NCBI GenBank assembly: GCA_009602725.1
Contig: WELB01000439.1
Coordinates: 1-31,270, forward strand
Reading direction: 5' to 3'
From: Spirogloea muscicola
Lineage: Eukaryota; Streptophyta; Zygnematophyceae; Spirogloeales; Spirogloeaceae
Length of the DNA: 31,270 nucleotides
Below, piece by piece: positions 1-8,478 of this stretch; position 1 is the first letter of the stretch, and the number at the start of each line of letters is the position of its first letter. The position numbers and the translations under genes are program-made. The notes beneath the pieces were generated by a model. That model was not told the DNA's origin. It was given only the letters and a program-made list of their open reading frames with translations, and ran no database searches.

Positions 1-134
1 GGGAGGCCGCCCGCCGGGGCTGCTCTCCCCGCCCGCCGGACGACGCCCCGCCGTCACCGACTCGCGCGGCGACGAGCGGCAGTTCCCAGGGCAGCGAGAC
101 GGGCGGCCGCGCGGTGCGTGCCCTGGGCCAGAGA
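1..134. other. GC-rich edge sequence, no gene recognised
   Basis: This first stretch is strongly GC-rich and CpG-rich, unlike the AG-rich repeats that follow. Its composition resembles two other blocks in the window that lie at gene starts: 5640-5760, next to the GATA gene, and 16330-16459, the signal-peptide exon of the receptor kinase. It could be the first exon or promoter of a gene that continues to the left. I see no domain or motif in any frame. Confidence 0.3.
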
Positions 135-357
135 GAAGGCGCGCGGGGCGCATCAAATGAAATGGAGGCCAATCCAAGCCGATACATGTTGCTCAGGCAG
201 AGTCTAGGGCAGACTAAACAGGGTTACATACTACGGAGACCTGAACTAAAGTGCCTAAGGTGACATCAGTACCCACGGGTGAGCACAAACAAATCCGACA
301 AGCTAACTTGGGGAGCTGGAGCGCCGCCACGGAAAGCCGGAGGCCTGACTCAGAGAA
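135..357 (+). repeat. Dispersed repeat family X, copy 1
   Basis: A block beginning with a GAAGGCGCGCGGGGCGCAT-like sequence, then a GGCCAATCCAAGCC segment, a GTTCAGGCAGAG-like segment, a GGAGACCT segment and CCCACGGGTGAGCAC. The same succession of blocks recurs at 809-984, 29702-29785 and 29876-30110, and inverted at about 2310-2430. There is no coding potential. It is usually found next to retrotransposon tail hairpins, so it may be an untranslated part of a retroelement or a separate non-autonomous element. Confidence 0.7.
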
Positions 358-660
358 TGAGCTCGCCCATAGAAGAGAGGGGCTGGCAGAAGCCAGCCAA
401 GAAAGAATGGACAAAATCCAAAGAGCTACAGGAGAATCACTCAGTAACCTGACTCAGAGCGCGCCCTGCCAAAGAAGAAGTGAAGCTCTTCGAAGAAGAT
501 GAGCTCGCCCATAGTAGAGAGGGGCTGGCAGAAGCCAGCCAAAAAAGAATGGACAATATCCAAACACTAGCTAGGCATCTAGACAACTAGACATGACGGA
601 ACCACACGAAGTTCAATACCCGCGGGTGAGCAACATCAGGTCAGAGTAGCTCGAGGGGGC
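358..660 (-). repeat. Retrotransposon-tail hairpin repeats
   Basis: Two similar units (about 360-420 and 500-560) each carry GGGGCTGGCAGAAGCCAGCC followed by AAGAATGGACAA. This is the reverse complement of the hairpin found in the tails at 5775-8450. At 613-660 the minus strand reads the retrotransposon C-terminal end SYSDLMLLTRGY followed by a stop, so this is a fossil 3' end of the element family in minus orientation. Confidence 0.65.
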
Positions 661-808
661 GGGGGCTGTGACTGGCCAGCCCAGGCCAAGAAGAACGGAC
701 AAGGTCCAAAGAAGAAGAAAGCGCTCGCCCATTGAGAATAGGGGCTGGAAAAAGAAGAAAGTGCTCGCCCATTGAGAATAGGGGCTGGAACAACCAGCCC
801 GAAAGAGA
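661..808 (-). repeat. Degenerate tail hairpins
   Basis: Contains CTGGCCAGCCCAGGCC at about 672, then a tandem pair of units of the form GCTCGCCCATTGAGAATAGG-GGCTGGAA (about 724-753 and 762-791). These are the reverse complement of the CCTATCCTCAATGGGCGAGC end of the tails on the other side of the GATA gene. No coding potential beyond the element tail. Confidence 0.6.
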
Positions 809-984
809 GAAGGCGCGCGGGGCGCATGAATTGAAAGGGAGGCCAATTCAAGCCAATACATTGTTCAGGCAGAGTCGAGTGCAGACTAAACAATGCTATA
901 TAATACGGAGACCTAATCTAAGGTACCTAAGATGACATTAGTACCCACGGGTGAGCACAAACAAATCTGACAAGCTAACCGAAA
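809..984 (+). repeat. Dispersed repeat family X, copy 2
   Basis: Matches copy 1 (135-357) block by block: the GAAGGCGCGCGGGGCGCAT start, the GGCCAATTCAAGCC segment, the CAGGCAGAGTC segment, TACGGAGACCT, and CCCACGGGTGAGCACAAAC at the end. It diverges from copy 1 by scattered substitutions and small indels, as expected for old interspersed copies. Confidence 0.7.
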
Positions 985-1310
985 GCTAACCCGAAAAAGA
1001 ATGAACAGAGTACGAGAAGGGGGCCAGGGGAAGCGCTAAGTAACAGAAACAAAGCTGCTACGAGACACTCAGTAACCCCTGCTAAGCAGCCGCAGATCAG
1101 AGATGCTGGGCTCCTGGAAGTGGGTCCCCTGGCCAGAGCCAGAGGCCAGAGGCTGGAAAAGCCAGCCCAAAATGAAGCCAGCCCCAAGGGCCGCAAGGCG
1201 CCAACAGCACACAGGTATGGCAGAGACTATAGCGACTGGGTGGAAAGAAGAAGCGCGGCCAGATTGACTGGTGGGAAAGGCCAGCCCAAAGGAATGGACA
1301 AGGTCTGAGG
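985..1310 (-). repeat. Retrotransposon tail fragments, minus orientation
   Basis: On the minus strand this segment encodes the conserved end of a retrotransposon protein, reading GQGTHFQEPSISDLRLLSRGY and stop at 1069. The stop is followed, still on the minus strand, by the 3' untranslated block (GCGCTTCCCCTGGCCCCCTT type) at about 1005-1068. Further hairpin remnants (GGCTGGAAAAGCCAGCCC at about 1150; a GGCCAGCCCAAAGG block at about 1270) follow to the right. It is a 5'-truncated fossil. Confidence 0.65.
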
Positions 1311-2110
1311 GAGCCTGGTGGAAAGGCCTGGCCAAAGAAAGGGAGCCGATACACTGCTCCGGCACCCTGGAATCGGAAAGGGACCGCTCTTCCCAATGCA
1401 AGGCAGTGGCTGTTAGAGGCCAGCCCAGCAAGGAATGAACGAGGCTGGAAGGCGCCCACTCTGTGACTACGCCGAATGGACGCTCAATAGCCTCAGGTCA
1501 AGAATGCAGATCGGAATAACAAGAGAGCTAGTGCGAGAAGGTGAAGCCAGGTTCCGCAGCCGGCCTCCTTCGCTCACCTGGATTTCTAGTGGTAAACGCG
1601 CTTTCTGACTCCTTGTTCTTTTCTGATGGGCTGGCCTCTCACAGCCAGCGCCTTAGAAGAAGCCAGCCCCTCACAGCCAGCGCCTTACAAGAAGAAAGTG
1701 CTCGCCCATTGAGAATAGGGGCTGGAAAAGCCAGCCCAAAAAGATTGAACAGAGTCGAGAAGGGGGCCAGGGGAAGCGCTAAGAAGAACAAGCACACAGA
1801 GAAACAAAGCAGCTACGAATCACTCAGTAACCTCTGCTAAGCAGCCGCAGGTCGGAGATGCTAGGCTCGTGGAAGTGGGTCCCCTGGCCAGAGCCAGAGG
1901 CACTTTTCTTTTTGGAGGGCCGGCGCGGCAGGCGCGCCAGCCCTTTTGGGGGGTGAGCCCTTAAATTATGTCGACCATATGTCTTGATGATCCATACGGC
2001 ACCAGCCGCCGAGCGGGCGGGAGTGGCACAATTTACCAATCGACCCTCTATACAAGAGCCCTTCCAACTCGGGCGAGGCGCTGTGAAAGCTAGCCCGAAA
2101 AGAAGGGCCA
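1311..2110 (-). repeat. Retrotransposon tail fragments, minus orientation
   Basis: A mosaic of tail units. Hairpins of the form GGCTGG..CCAGCC are seen at about 1405-1425, 1629-1647, 1719-1740 and 2085-2100. The conserved protein end (HEPSISDLRLLSRGY, stop at 1824, minus strand) is present again. The part 1920-2080 is less repetitive, and I cannot assign it. Confidence 0.55.
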
Positions 2111-2309
2111 AGGCCAAGGAGCCTGAAGTTGCTAAAAACAGACAATTTGTTTAGGCAAGTTCCTGGAAAGCTCTTCGGTACTCCGGCCCCTTCAGACCTT
2201 GTCCAGCCTATTCTGGGCTGGCCTTTCATAGCCATCGCCCCCATTCTGATAAGAACTTCCGTATTTAGACCCTGCTTTCACAATCTTACCTAAGCCCATT
2301 GAAGCATAG

Positions 2310-2430
2310 GGCTTCGTATCATTAGCCCCAACTTTTGCAATACCTTGTGCCTGAATAGTGTATTGGCTTGACTTGACCTCTTTCTTCGTTCCATGTGCAC
2401 CGCGCCCCTTCTCTCTTTGGACGTTGGTCA
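2310..2430 (-). repeat. Dispersed repeat family X, inverted copy
   Basis: On the minus strand this reads AGAGAAGGGGCGCGGTGCAC, then a segment with CAAGCCAATACACTATTCAGG and a GCAAAAGTTGGGGC block. The same order is seen at 29702-29785 (GAAGGCGCGCGCGGTGCGC, then AGCCAATATTACTGCTCAGG, then AAAAGTTGGGGC). It marks the right edge of the left repeat zone and lies just beyond the presumed 3' end of the GATA gene. Confidence 0.55.
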
Positions 2431-3235
2431 TCCTTATTGGGCTGACCTTTCGGGCTGGTTTCCGCACCGTCAATCCCTTTGGAAGAGCTTACTCTCTTTC
2501 ACAGCAACCGAAGAGCTTCTTGGTCTGACGACTGGCTCTCTGGCCCATGTGTGCATGCGCGACTTTCCGCCTACCTGCAGCGGCCCTGGCTTCATGCCTG
2601 TCGCATATCCCTGCTGGTCGTGCCCTGGCTGCTGCCTCAGGCAACAGGCAAGACAACTCCTCTCCAGCTGCTACGTTCCCGTGGCTTGCGGCTATTAACA
2701 GAGGCCCCTGAGGCTTCACCTGTAGGCCGGCCTGCCACAGCCTCTGCCTCGTTGTGGAATAGCTTTCTTCAAACCATCTCCGCTGAGCGGGAGCCACCCA
2801 TCTACTCCAGCATTGGCGCCCTTTGCCTTAATGCTGCGCACCTCGAACATGCAATCCCCGAAGCCACCCTGCACGACGAAGACCCTCACCATTACCACCC
2901 CCGAAAGCCATTCACAACCCCCTTTCATGACTACTCATGCTGCTTCTGCTGTACAACCTTCCAGCAGCTGAAAGCCTGCTGCTTGGACCTGCATGCTGGC
3001 AGCATGCAGCAGGCTTGCTCGATTCAGGAGTGCTGGGTGCCCTCTTCCATGGGGCAGACAAGGTCTCGCAGCATGCGATACCGGGCATATGCACTGCCTA
3101 GCTCCGGTCAAAATGGGCCTCTTCTCAGCAAGGAAGCTGATTCACTGACTGCCTACACTGCTAAGCTTAGCCTGGGGATTGAGTATAAGTATAGAACCGC
3201 ACCTCTAGCTTGCTACGCCTCTTGCTCGTCCTGCC
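2431..3235 (-). other. No gene seen; probable 3' UTR and flank of the GATA gene
   Basis: About 800 bases directly downstream of the GATA stop codon on the minus strand. Long open frames cross it on both strands, but none shows a motif and none has a convincing start or splice context. It is not built of the repeats seen elsewhere. The simplest reading is a long 3' untranslated region plus intergenic sequence. Confidence 0.45.
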
Positions 3236-5620
3236 TCACGCAACTACAGGCTCAACAGGAGAGTCTGAGCGTCCTGCTTGCTCCCTGCGCATCTCCAAGA
3301 TCTTCCTGTGCGAGTTGCAGTGTACGGAGGGGATGAAGCCAGGGCTGCCTGCTGGCCGGTACTCGGGAACGAGCCGCCCCGACTTGAAGCGCACGCCACA
3401 AGCATTGCACAGTGTCTTGGGGCCCTCAGGGCCAGCACGCCACTGCAGGAATGGACAGCAGCAGTCTGTGTCATTGGGCTACTCATCATCGAAAGTCCTA
3501 TTGGAGCCCCCCCTCCCCACCCCACCAATGAGCACTGCAACTAAAGCCCCAGCAACAGGAGGCAACCAGTACGCAGTTGCTGCTTGGCCACAGTTGGCGA
3601 GTGTCTGACCACACCTGAGGGGTTTTCTGCGTGGAGCAATGGGTGCATTTGCGTGATTGGCCCCCTTCCATCGAGCAAGAGCTGCGCGGCGGCGTCTTAG
3701 GCCCTGATGGCTTCTTCTTCTTGCTCTTGGGTGGCTTGGACTCCACGACGCTGCCAAAAGCGTCCGACGCCATCTCAGACGACTCGCCTGAAGTGGTGAA
3801 TGACTCATATGGCGAGAAGCCCATGTAGGAGTTGCTCCAGTCGGCAGAGGCCACGCGGGGCATTTTAGCCTGCACAACGCAGTGCAATAACAACCTCAGT
3901 TCCTGCTGCTACAATAGCCATTTTGGCGCCAGTTTGATGTTGTCACCGAGAGCGTGCCAGCCTGGCATCTTGTAAGCTGCAAGGTAGTGTGGGTGCATGT
4001 CCAAACCTGTGGATGCTCTTGCAGAGCTGATTCAATGAACCCACTGGACCACGAGCGGGCAATAGTTCGCACACGCTTGCTCCGAGCACGGCCAGGCACG
4101 TTCGGGTCGGTGGCAGCTGCAGCAGCCGCTGCAACCTCGGCCTCGATGGAGTGCATCCCAGAAGTGCCACTATTCTCAGGCCCATCTGGAAGAACCGAGA
4201 CAGGGCTGGCGGAGCCATCCACACTCTGCAAAAATTGTCAAGGGGGGAAAGCGGATGCACTGAGCTTTTAGCCAATATTAGCCGGAACCCTAACAGGGAA
4301 AGGCCTCAAAAGCTTCTTAAGCATTGCTTACTCCCTGACCCTGAGGTCGTAAAAACCCTAGATTGCAGCTACACTGCCCAGTTGTGCATTAGTGTGATCA
4401 TTACAGAGCCTTGCCCAACTGCTGCCAGAAGGGCGGGAACACAGGGAAGTAAGTTCAGTCTATGCATCGGGCTCGAAGACAATGAGGAGAGCTATGCACC
4501 TTCTTATGTACAGAGCTCCAGTACTGAGAGTATGCGGCGCTCGTGCATGTCTGGCCGCTTGGGGCCATCGAGAGATGCATGGAGTCGCTGACAGCGAGGC
4601 CATCATCGCACAAGGTGGTCAACCAGTCCAGCTCAGCGAGGTCGTCAGCCTGCGGAAATTTGGAAACTCCAAGGTTAATCACCGACAACACTGACAACCC
4701 ATTCATGAACACAAATGGCAGCTCAGACCTGACATTGTCCAGCAGGAAAGTCTGCCCTTGATGCATACGCAGAATGTCCTGCTTGCTAAAGGAGGGCAAG
4801 CAGAGCATGCTCGGTGCAAGCAGCATGATGGCACAACAGCCAAGCGGGCAAGGCTGGAAATGGCTATCACAGGTCCGGGCAATTTCAGAAAGGCAGGGTC
4901 CTAAATGTGCTCAATTGTGCCACTGCGAGAGAAGGTGGTGTGACCTACAGGAACGCAAAGATTGGCGGGCTCCAGCGCCAGCGAGGCGCCCAGATGCACA
5001 CAGCCAGCTTCTAGTGCTTCTGGTGCTGCAGCCATGAGCTGTTTTGGGACGGCTGAGGCAGCTGCAGCGTGATCGGGCAGGGGGTGCAGAGGAGCTGCAC
5101 TGCATGCTTCGGCCGCCGAGGTGACCTCCACGCCTTCAATGGGGCCCGCAATGTCCTCCTCTGAGAAGTCCATGAGGTCCTCCACGATCGGTTGGGCGGG
5201 CTTGACCGGCTGGCCATCTCGCCTGCTCGGCAGCCGCTCCCACTTGGCGGCGGCCTGCAGCCATGCGCGAGCTGTGTCAATTGAAGGGTGGTGCTTGCGT
5301 CGCAATTGCACGCTGCCCTGCTGCCTTGCCTTGTGTCCTGCAGGAGTCTGGTATGATCAGGGGTCGAAGCCCGGAAGTGGAGCAATGCGCTGGAGGAGAG
5401 GGGGGGCAATGCAAACCGCGAGCAGGGCACGCAAGTGCACGGAGGGCAAGGGGGAGCAGCGGAGAGCAGCGCAGAAGGCGAGGGCGCTCACGGCGGTGCT
5501 GGCGGGCTGGCCGTCGAGATCGGCGAAGGGAATGCGGTGGTGGGGGGCGGCGGAGACGAGGTTGCAGGCGTGGCAGAACATCTGCCGGTCCCGCGGGCAG
5601 AACACCACCGCCTTGCCCGC
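3236..5620 (-). CDS. Plant-type GATA zinc-finger transcription factor (six recognised exons)
   Basis: Likely a nuclear DNA-binding regulator that recognises GATA sites. Exons I can join on the minus strand: 5620-5492, 5254-4949, 4649-4512 (or to 4500), 4225-4007, 3869-3615 and 3442-3236, stop TGA at 3238-3236. All junctions are phase 0 with GT/AG ends, giving at least 417 residues. Seen directly: an acidic MDFSEED segment, the DDLAELDWL motif typical of subfamily I plant GATA factors, a [11 protein letters not shown] basic motif, a lysine-rich likely nuclear-localisation segment (KSKKKK), and the zinc finger C-X2-C-X18-C-X2-C followed by [10 protein letters not shown] and a HRKILEMRR tail. 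The finger is split by the last intron after KTPQ. The true start is not visible, and the 5' end abuts a G run with an N. The first exon carries a B-box-like motif and is the least certain. The zinc-finger call is very secure. Confidence 0.9.
3395..3653 (-). other. GATA zinc finger, split by an intron
   Basis: The first half, [13 protein letters not shown], ends exon 3869-3615. The second half, [19 protein letters not shown], opens the last exon at 3442. The loop between the second and third cysteines is 18 residues once the 172-base intron is removed, which is the plant spacing (animal and fungal GATA fingers mostly have 17). The donor is CAG/GTGTGG and the acceptor CCTGCAG/TGG. Confidence 0.93.
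5492..5620 (-). other. B-box-like half motif in the putative first GATA exon
   Basis: The minus strand encodes [18 protein letters not shown], then a short spacer and [10 protein letters not shown]. The spacing C-X2-D-X4-C-X2-C followed by H and an HR(I/V)P run resembles the core of CONSTANS-type B-boxes. The first C-X2-C pair that should precede it is not seen, and the loop before the histidines is shorter than usual. The exon is 129 bases, ends in GCC/GTGAGC and joins in phase 0 to 5254, so fusion to the GATA protein is formally possible. Immediately upstream is a run of G with an N at 5627, where sequence may be missing. Confidence 0.45.
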
Positions 5621-5774
5621 CTGAGCNGGGGGGGGGGGGATCTCGGGTCCGACGGTGGGGCGCGCGCCGGGGCGCAGCGCCGCTGGTCGGAGCCGTGGCG
5701 CGGGTCGGCGGGGGCCCCGCGGTCGGTAGGTGGCGCCTCCCCACCTGCCCCCACCTCCCTCGGGGTTACTGCCT
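5621..5774. other. GC-rich block with homopolymer gap
   Basis: A C/G-rich stretch that includes an N at 5627 followed by about 12 G. It lies directly upstream of the first recognised GATA exon and probably holds the promoter, 5' UTR or a missing first exon. Open frames here are proline/arginine-rich and show no motif. The single N in a homopolymer suggests an unresolved assembly join. Confidence 0.45.
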
Positions 5775-6440
5775 TTGGTCCATTCTCTTGGGCTGGCCTT
5801 TCCCAGCCACCACTCAATCTGGCCGCGCTTTCCTGCTTTCGTCAAATGGGGTGACTGCCTTTCTGAGTGTTACTGAGTGATTCGTAGCTGCTTTTGTTCT
5901 TCTTCTTTTGTTTCTTTGTGTGCTTGCTTTTCTTAGCGCTTCCCCTGGCCCCCTTCTCGTATTCTTATCTCCTTTGGGCTGACTTTTCCAGCCCCTATCT
6001 ATCCTCATGGCCGAGCACTTTCTTCTTTCTTCCCTTTGCCAACCGCTCTTCTCCAAGGGCGAAAGTCCAGCCCCTATCCTCAATGGGCGAAAGAACACTT
6101 TCTTCTTTCCTTCCCCGCGGCTCATCGCTCTCATTTGCGACTGCTAACCAGACGTCCCCAAGTGGTTATCCCACATGGTCCCCCTCGCTGACTTATGTTT
6201 CAGCGCTTTTCAACGCGGCAGACTGCCTCGCCCAATTGTATCGCATGCACCTGTCAGTGTCGCTGTAGCGGTCAATGGCACACGCGTTGCATCTGCGTGC
6301 CGGTCCGCTCTTTGGCTGCAGCCCTTCTGGCTCTCTGTTTCTTCTTTTAGGGGGCTGGCTTTTGCAGCCCCTATCCTCAATGGGCGAGCACTTTCTTCCT
6401 CTGGCTATAAAGAGAAGTGTAGACAGTGGGACCCCGGAGA
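5775..6440 (+). repeat. Retrotransposon tail hairpin repeats, plus orientation
   Basis: Contains GGGCTGGCCTTTCCCAGCC at 5790, the CACTCAATCTGGCCGCGCTT block that recurs at about 1250 and 29572 in the other orientation, a GCGCTTCCCCTGGCCCCCTT block at about 5936, and GGGCTGGCTTTTGCAGCCCC at about 6352 followed by CTATCCTCAATGGGCGAGCA. The order (untranslated block, hairpin, CCTCAATGGGCGAGC) is that of the element 3' end. No intact reading frame. Confidence 0.65.
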
Positions 6441-6670
6441 CTAATAACTGTGCATAGCCTCTCCGACCTGCGCCTGCTTAGCAGGGGTTACTGAGTGGTT
6501 AGTAGCTGCTTTGTTTTTTCTTGTGTGCTTGTCATTTCTGCTGCTTCGCCTTAGGGCTTCGCCTGGCTTCCACCCCCCCTCTTCTTGTACTCTGTTCATT
6601 CTTTTTTGGGCTGGCTGTTCCAGCCCATATTCTCAATGGGCGAGCCCTTCTTCTAATAACTGTGACCTGC
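6441..6670 (+). mobile_element. 5'-truncated retrotransposon tail (protein end plus 3' UTR)
   Basis: Starts within the last codons of the element protein (SLSDLRLLSRGY, stop TGA at about 6490-6492). It then has the untranslated region GAGTGGTTAGTAGCTGC, a pyrimidine-rich tract, and the hairpin GGGCTGGCTGTTCCAGCCC at about 6608 followed by the CTCAATGGGCGAGC end. It is one of at least three successive tails in the same orientation. Confidence 0.6.
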
Positions 6671-7064
6671 GGGCTGCTCAACACGAGACAGTGGGCACCC
6701 AGTGGCCACTTGAGTCCCTGTGTGCCGATTCTTTATTATCAGCAGCCGCATTCTCGTACTCTGACGCTTTTCGGCCTCAAGTACGCTTCAAGAGCTCAAG
6801 TACGCAGACCATCCGCGGGAAGACGAGTTCTTCCCGTTGGCAATAGACACCCGTGGGGCGCTGGGCGCTCGGTGGCTCGAGTTGCTCACCCAGCTCGCTC
6901 GCCACACCATCGCCCGTCGCTTCCATGGGGAGCCGGTAAACTTTCCTGCAGCCGGGTCGCTGGCGCAAGTGCATCGAATGCGCCTGGCCGTCTCGCTGCA
7001 GAAAGAAGGTGCTCGCCCATTGAGAAGAGGGGCTGGCAAAGCCAACCCAAAAAGAATGGACAAT
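6671..7064. repeat. Rearranged repeat segment with one inverted tail
   Basis: Carries ATCAGCAGCCGCATTCTCGT at about 6738, matching the terminal CAGCAGCCGCATTC of LINE-A. A minus-orientation tail end sits at 7008-7060 (GCTCGCCCATTGAGAAGAGG, then GGCTGGCAAAGCCAACCC). The stretch 6780-7000 shows nothing I recognise. Confidence 0.45.
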
Positions 7065-7335
7065 GTTCAAAGCCCGTGCGCTGCACCTTCGTGCCGGGAG
7101 AGCCCTCGCTGCTGCCTCTGGCTCTGTCCAGGGGACCCACTTCCAGGACCCTAGCCTCTCTGATTTGCGGCTGCTTAGCAGGGGTTACTGAGTAATTTGT
7201 AGCTGTTTCTTTCTTTGTGTGCTTTGGTTTCTTAGCGCTTCCTCTGGCTTCCTCTGGCCCCCTTATCGTTCTTTGTTCATTCTTTTTTGGGCTGGCTTGT
7301 CCAGCCCCTATCCTCAATGGGCGAGCCCTTTCAAA
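7065..7335 (+). mobile_element. 5'-truncated retrotransposon tail
   Basis: Open frame ARALHLRAGRALAAASGS, then QGTHFQDPSLSDLRLLSRGY and stop at 7190, followed by the untranslated region and the hairpin GGGCTGGCTTGTCCAGCCCC at about 7290, ending in TATCCTCAATGGGCGAGCCC. The coding part is related to the LINE-A C-terminus (RRAGRALAAASGLRSG.. ..LLLTRGY), but the last 20 residues differ, so this is a distinct subfamily. Confidence 0.7.
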
Positions 7336-7640
7336 GCCAAAGAAAGAGGTGCTGAAAACTATGGCTCGGGCGTTGCACATTCGTGCCGGCAGAGCCCTCG
7401 CTGCTGCCTCGGGCTCTGACCAGGGAACCCACTTCCACGAGCTTAGCATCTCCGACCTGCGGCTGCTTAGCAGAGGTTACTGAGTGATTCGTAGCTGCTT
7501 TGTTTCGCTGTGTGCTTGTTTTTCTTAGCGCTTCCCCTGGCCCCCTTCTCGTACTCTATTTATTCTTTTTTGGGCTGGCTTTTCCAGCACCTATTCTCAA
7601 TTGGCGAGCACTTTCTTCTTTCTTCCTTCGAACCTTCGAA
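7336..7640 (+). mobile_element. 5'-truncated retrotransposon tail, next in tandem
   Basis: Same structure as the preceding tail: ARALHIRAGRALAAASGS, HELSISDLRLLSRGY with stop at 7483, untranslated block, and the hairpin GGGCTGGCTTTTCCAGCACC at about 7573 followed by TATTCTCAATTGGCGAGCAC. It follows the previous tail head-to-tail with almost no spacer, which suggests repeated insertion at or just after a previous 3' end. Confidence 0.7.
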
Positions 7641-8478
7641 ACTTTCTCCTTCCTGGGCTGGCCAATCACAGCCATCGTCCTCTACTGGGAGAGTCTTTGT
7701 CCTTTTCTGTTTAGGGCTGTTTCTTCTTTTCGGCCCCTTCGGACCTTATCAATTTTTGGGACTGGCTTTTCACAGCCCTCGTCCCCTTCGTATGAGCTTT
7801 GCACTTCTCCTAATCACTGCACCGAGCTTTTACAGCCGCTTTCTGTACACCAGCAGCAGCAAGTACTATCACATTATAGTAAGAAAGAAAGAAACAGCTC
7901 TTCCAATCTACGGCAATGGCTGTGAGAGGCCAGCCCAGAGAACGGTAAGAGGTCTGAAAGGCCCGACATCATAGTAAGTCAGTGAGACTCCGACTCAGTA
8001 CGCTTTGTTTTGTGCTTGTCTTGGCTATTTGGCCTCTCATTCCTTCAAGACCTTGTACACTCTCTCTGGGCTGGCCACTCACAGCCCCGCCCCTTTGGCT
8101 CACTTCTTTGAGAGAGCCACTTCTTTGACCACAAACACTAAGTCCCTCCATATGCTTCTCTTCTTCTCTTCTCCTCCATTCTATTCCGGTCAAAGCTGTG
8201 GAAAGCCGGTTTCGGGCTGGCTTTTTACAGCCCTCGCCTCTTTGCGTAAGCTTTGCACTTCTCCATATCGCTGCACCCAGCAGACTTCAACAGGCGCATT
8301 TCGTACATCAGCAGCAGCAAGGACTAAAAGTTTGCAGTAAGACTCAGACTGTACGTTTTCTTCTGTGCTTGCCTCAACTACTTGGCCTCTCATCCCTTTG
8401 GGCTGGCCTCTCAAAGCCATTGCCTCATATTGGAAGAGTGTCACTGAATCTCTGACACTGAATCTCCTGCACTGAGCG
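7641..8478 (+). repeat. Hairpin repeat array between tails and the kinase gene
   Basis: Several GGCTGG..CAGCC hairpins (about 7656, 7758, 8069, 8213, 8400). Two units about 450 bases apart (7755-7870 and 8205-8330) share GGCTGGCTTTT-ACAGCCCTCG, then AAGCTTTGCACTTCTCC and a CATCAGCAGCAGCAAG end. The last hairpin lies about 70 bases past the stop codon of the receptor-kinase gene (which reads leftward), so the 3' UTR of that gene must run into this array. Confidence 0.55.

Noticed and set aside
2479-3336. A 285-codon open frame on the plus strand
   Set aside because: It overlaps the last GATA exon in antisense, has no recognisable motif, is rich in Cys/His/Ser in the irregular way of shadow frames, and lacks convincing start context. 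The minus-strand GATA exon explains the coding signal in its right part.
5277-5845. Long proline/arginine-rich frames on both strands in the GC-rich block
   Set aside because: Low-complexity composition in all frames, interrupted by an N in a homopolymer. Only the 5492-5620 segment has a structured cysteine pattern.
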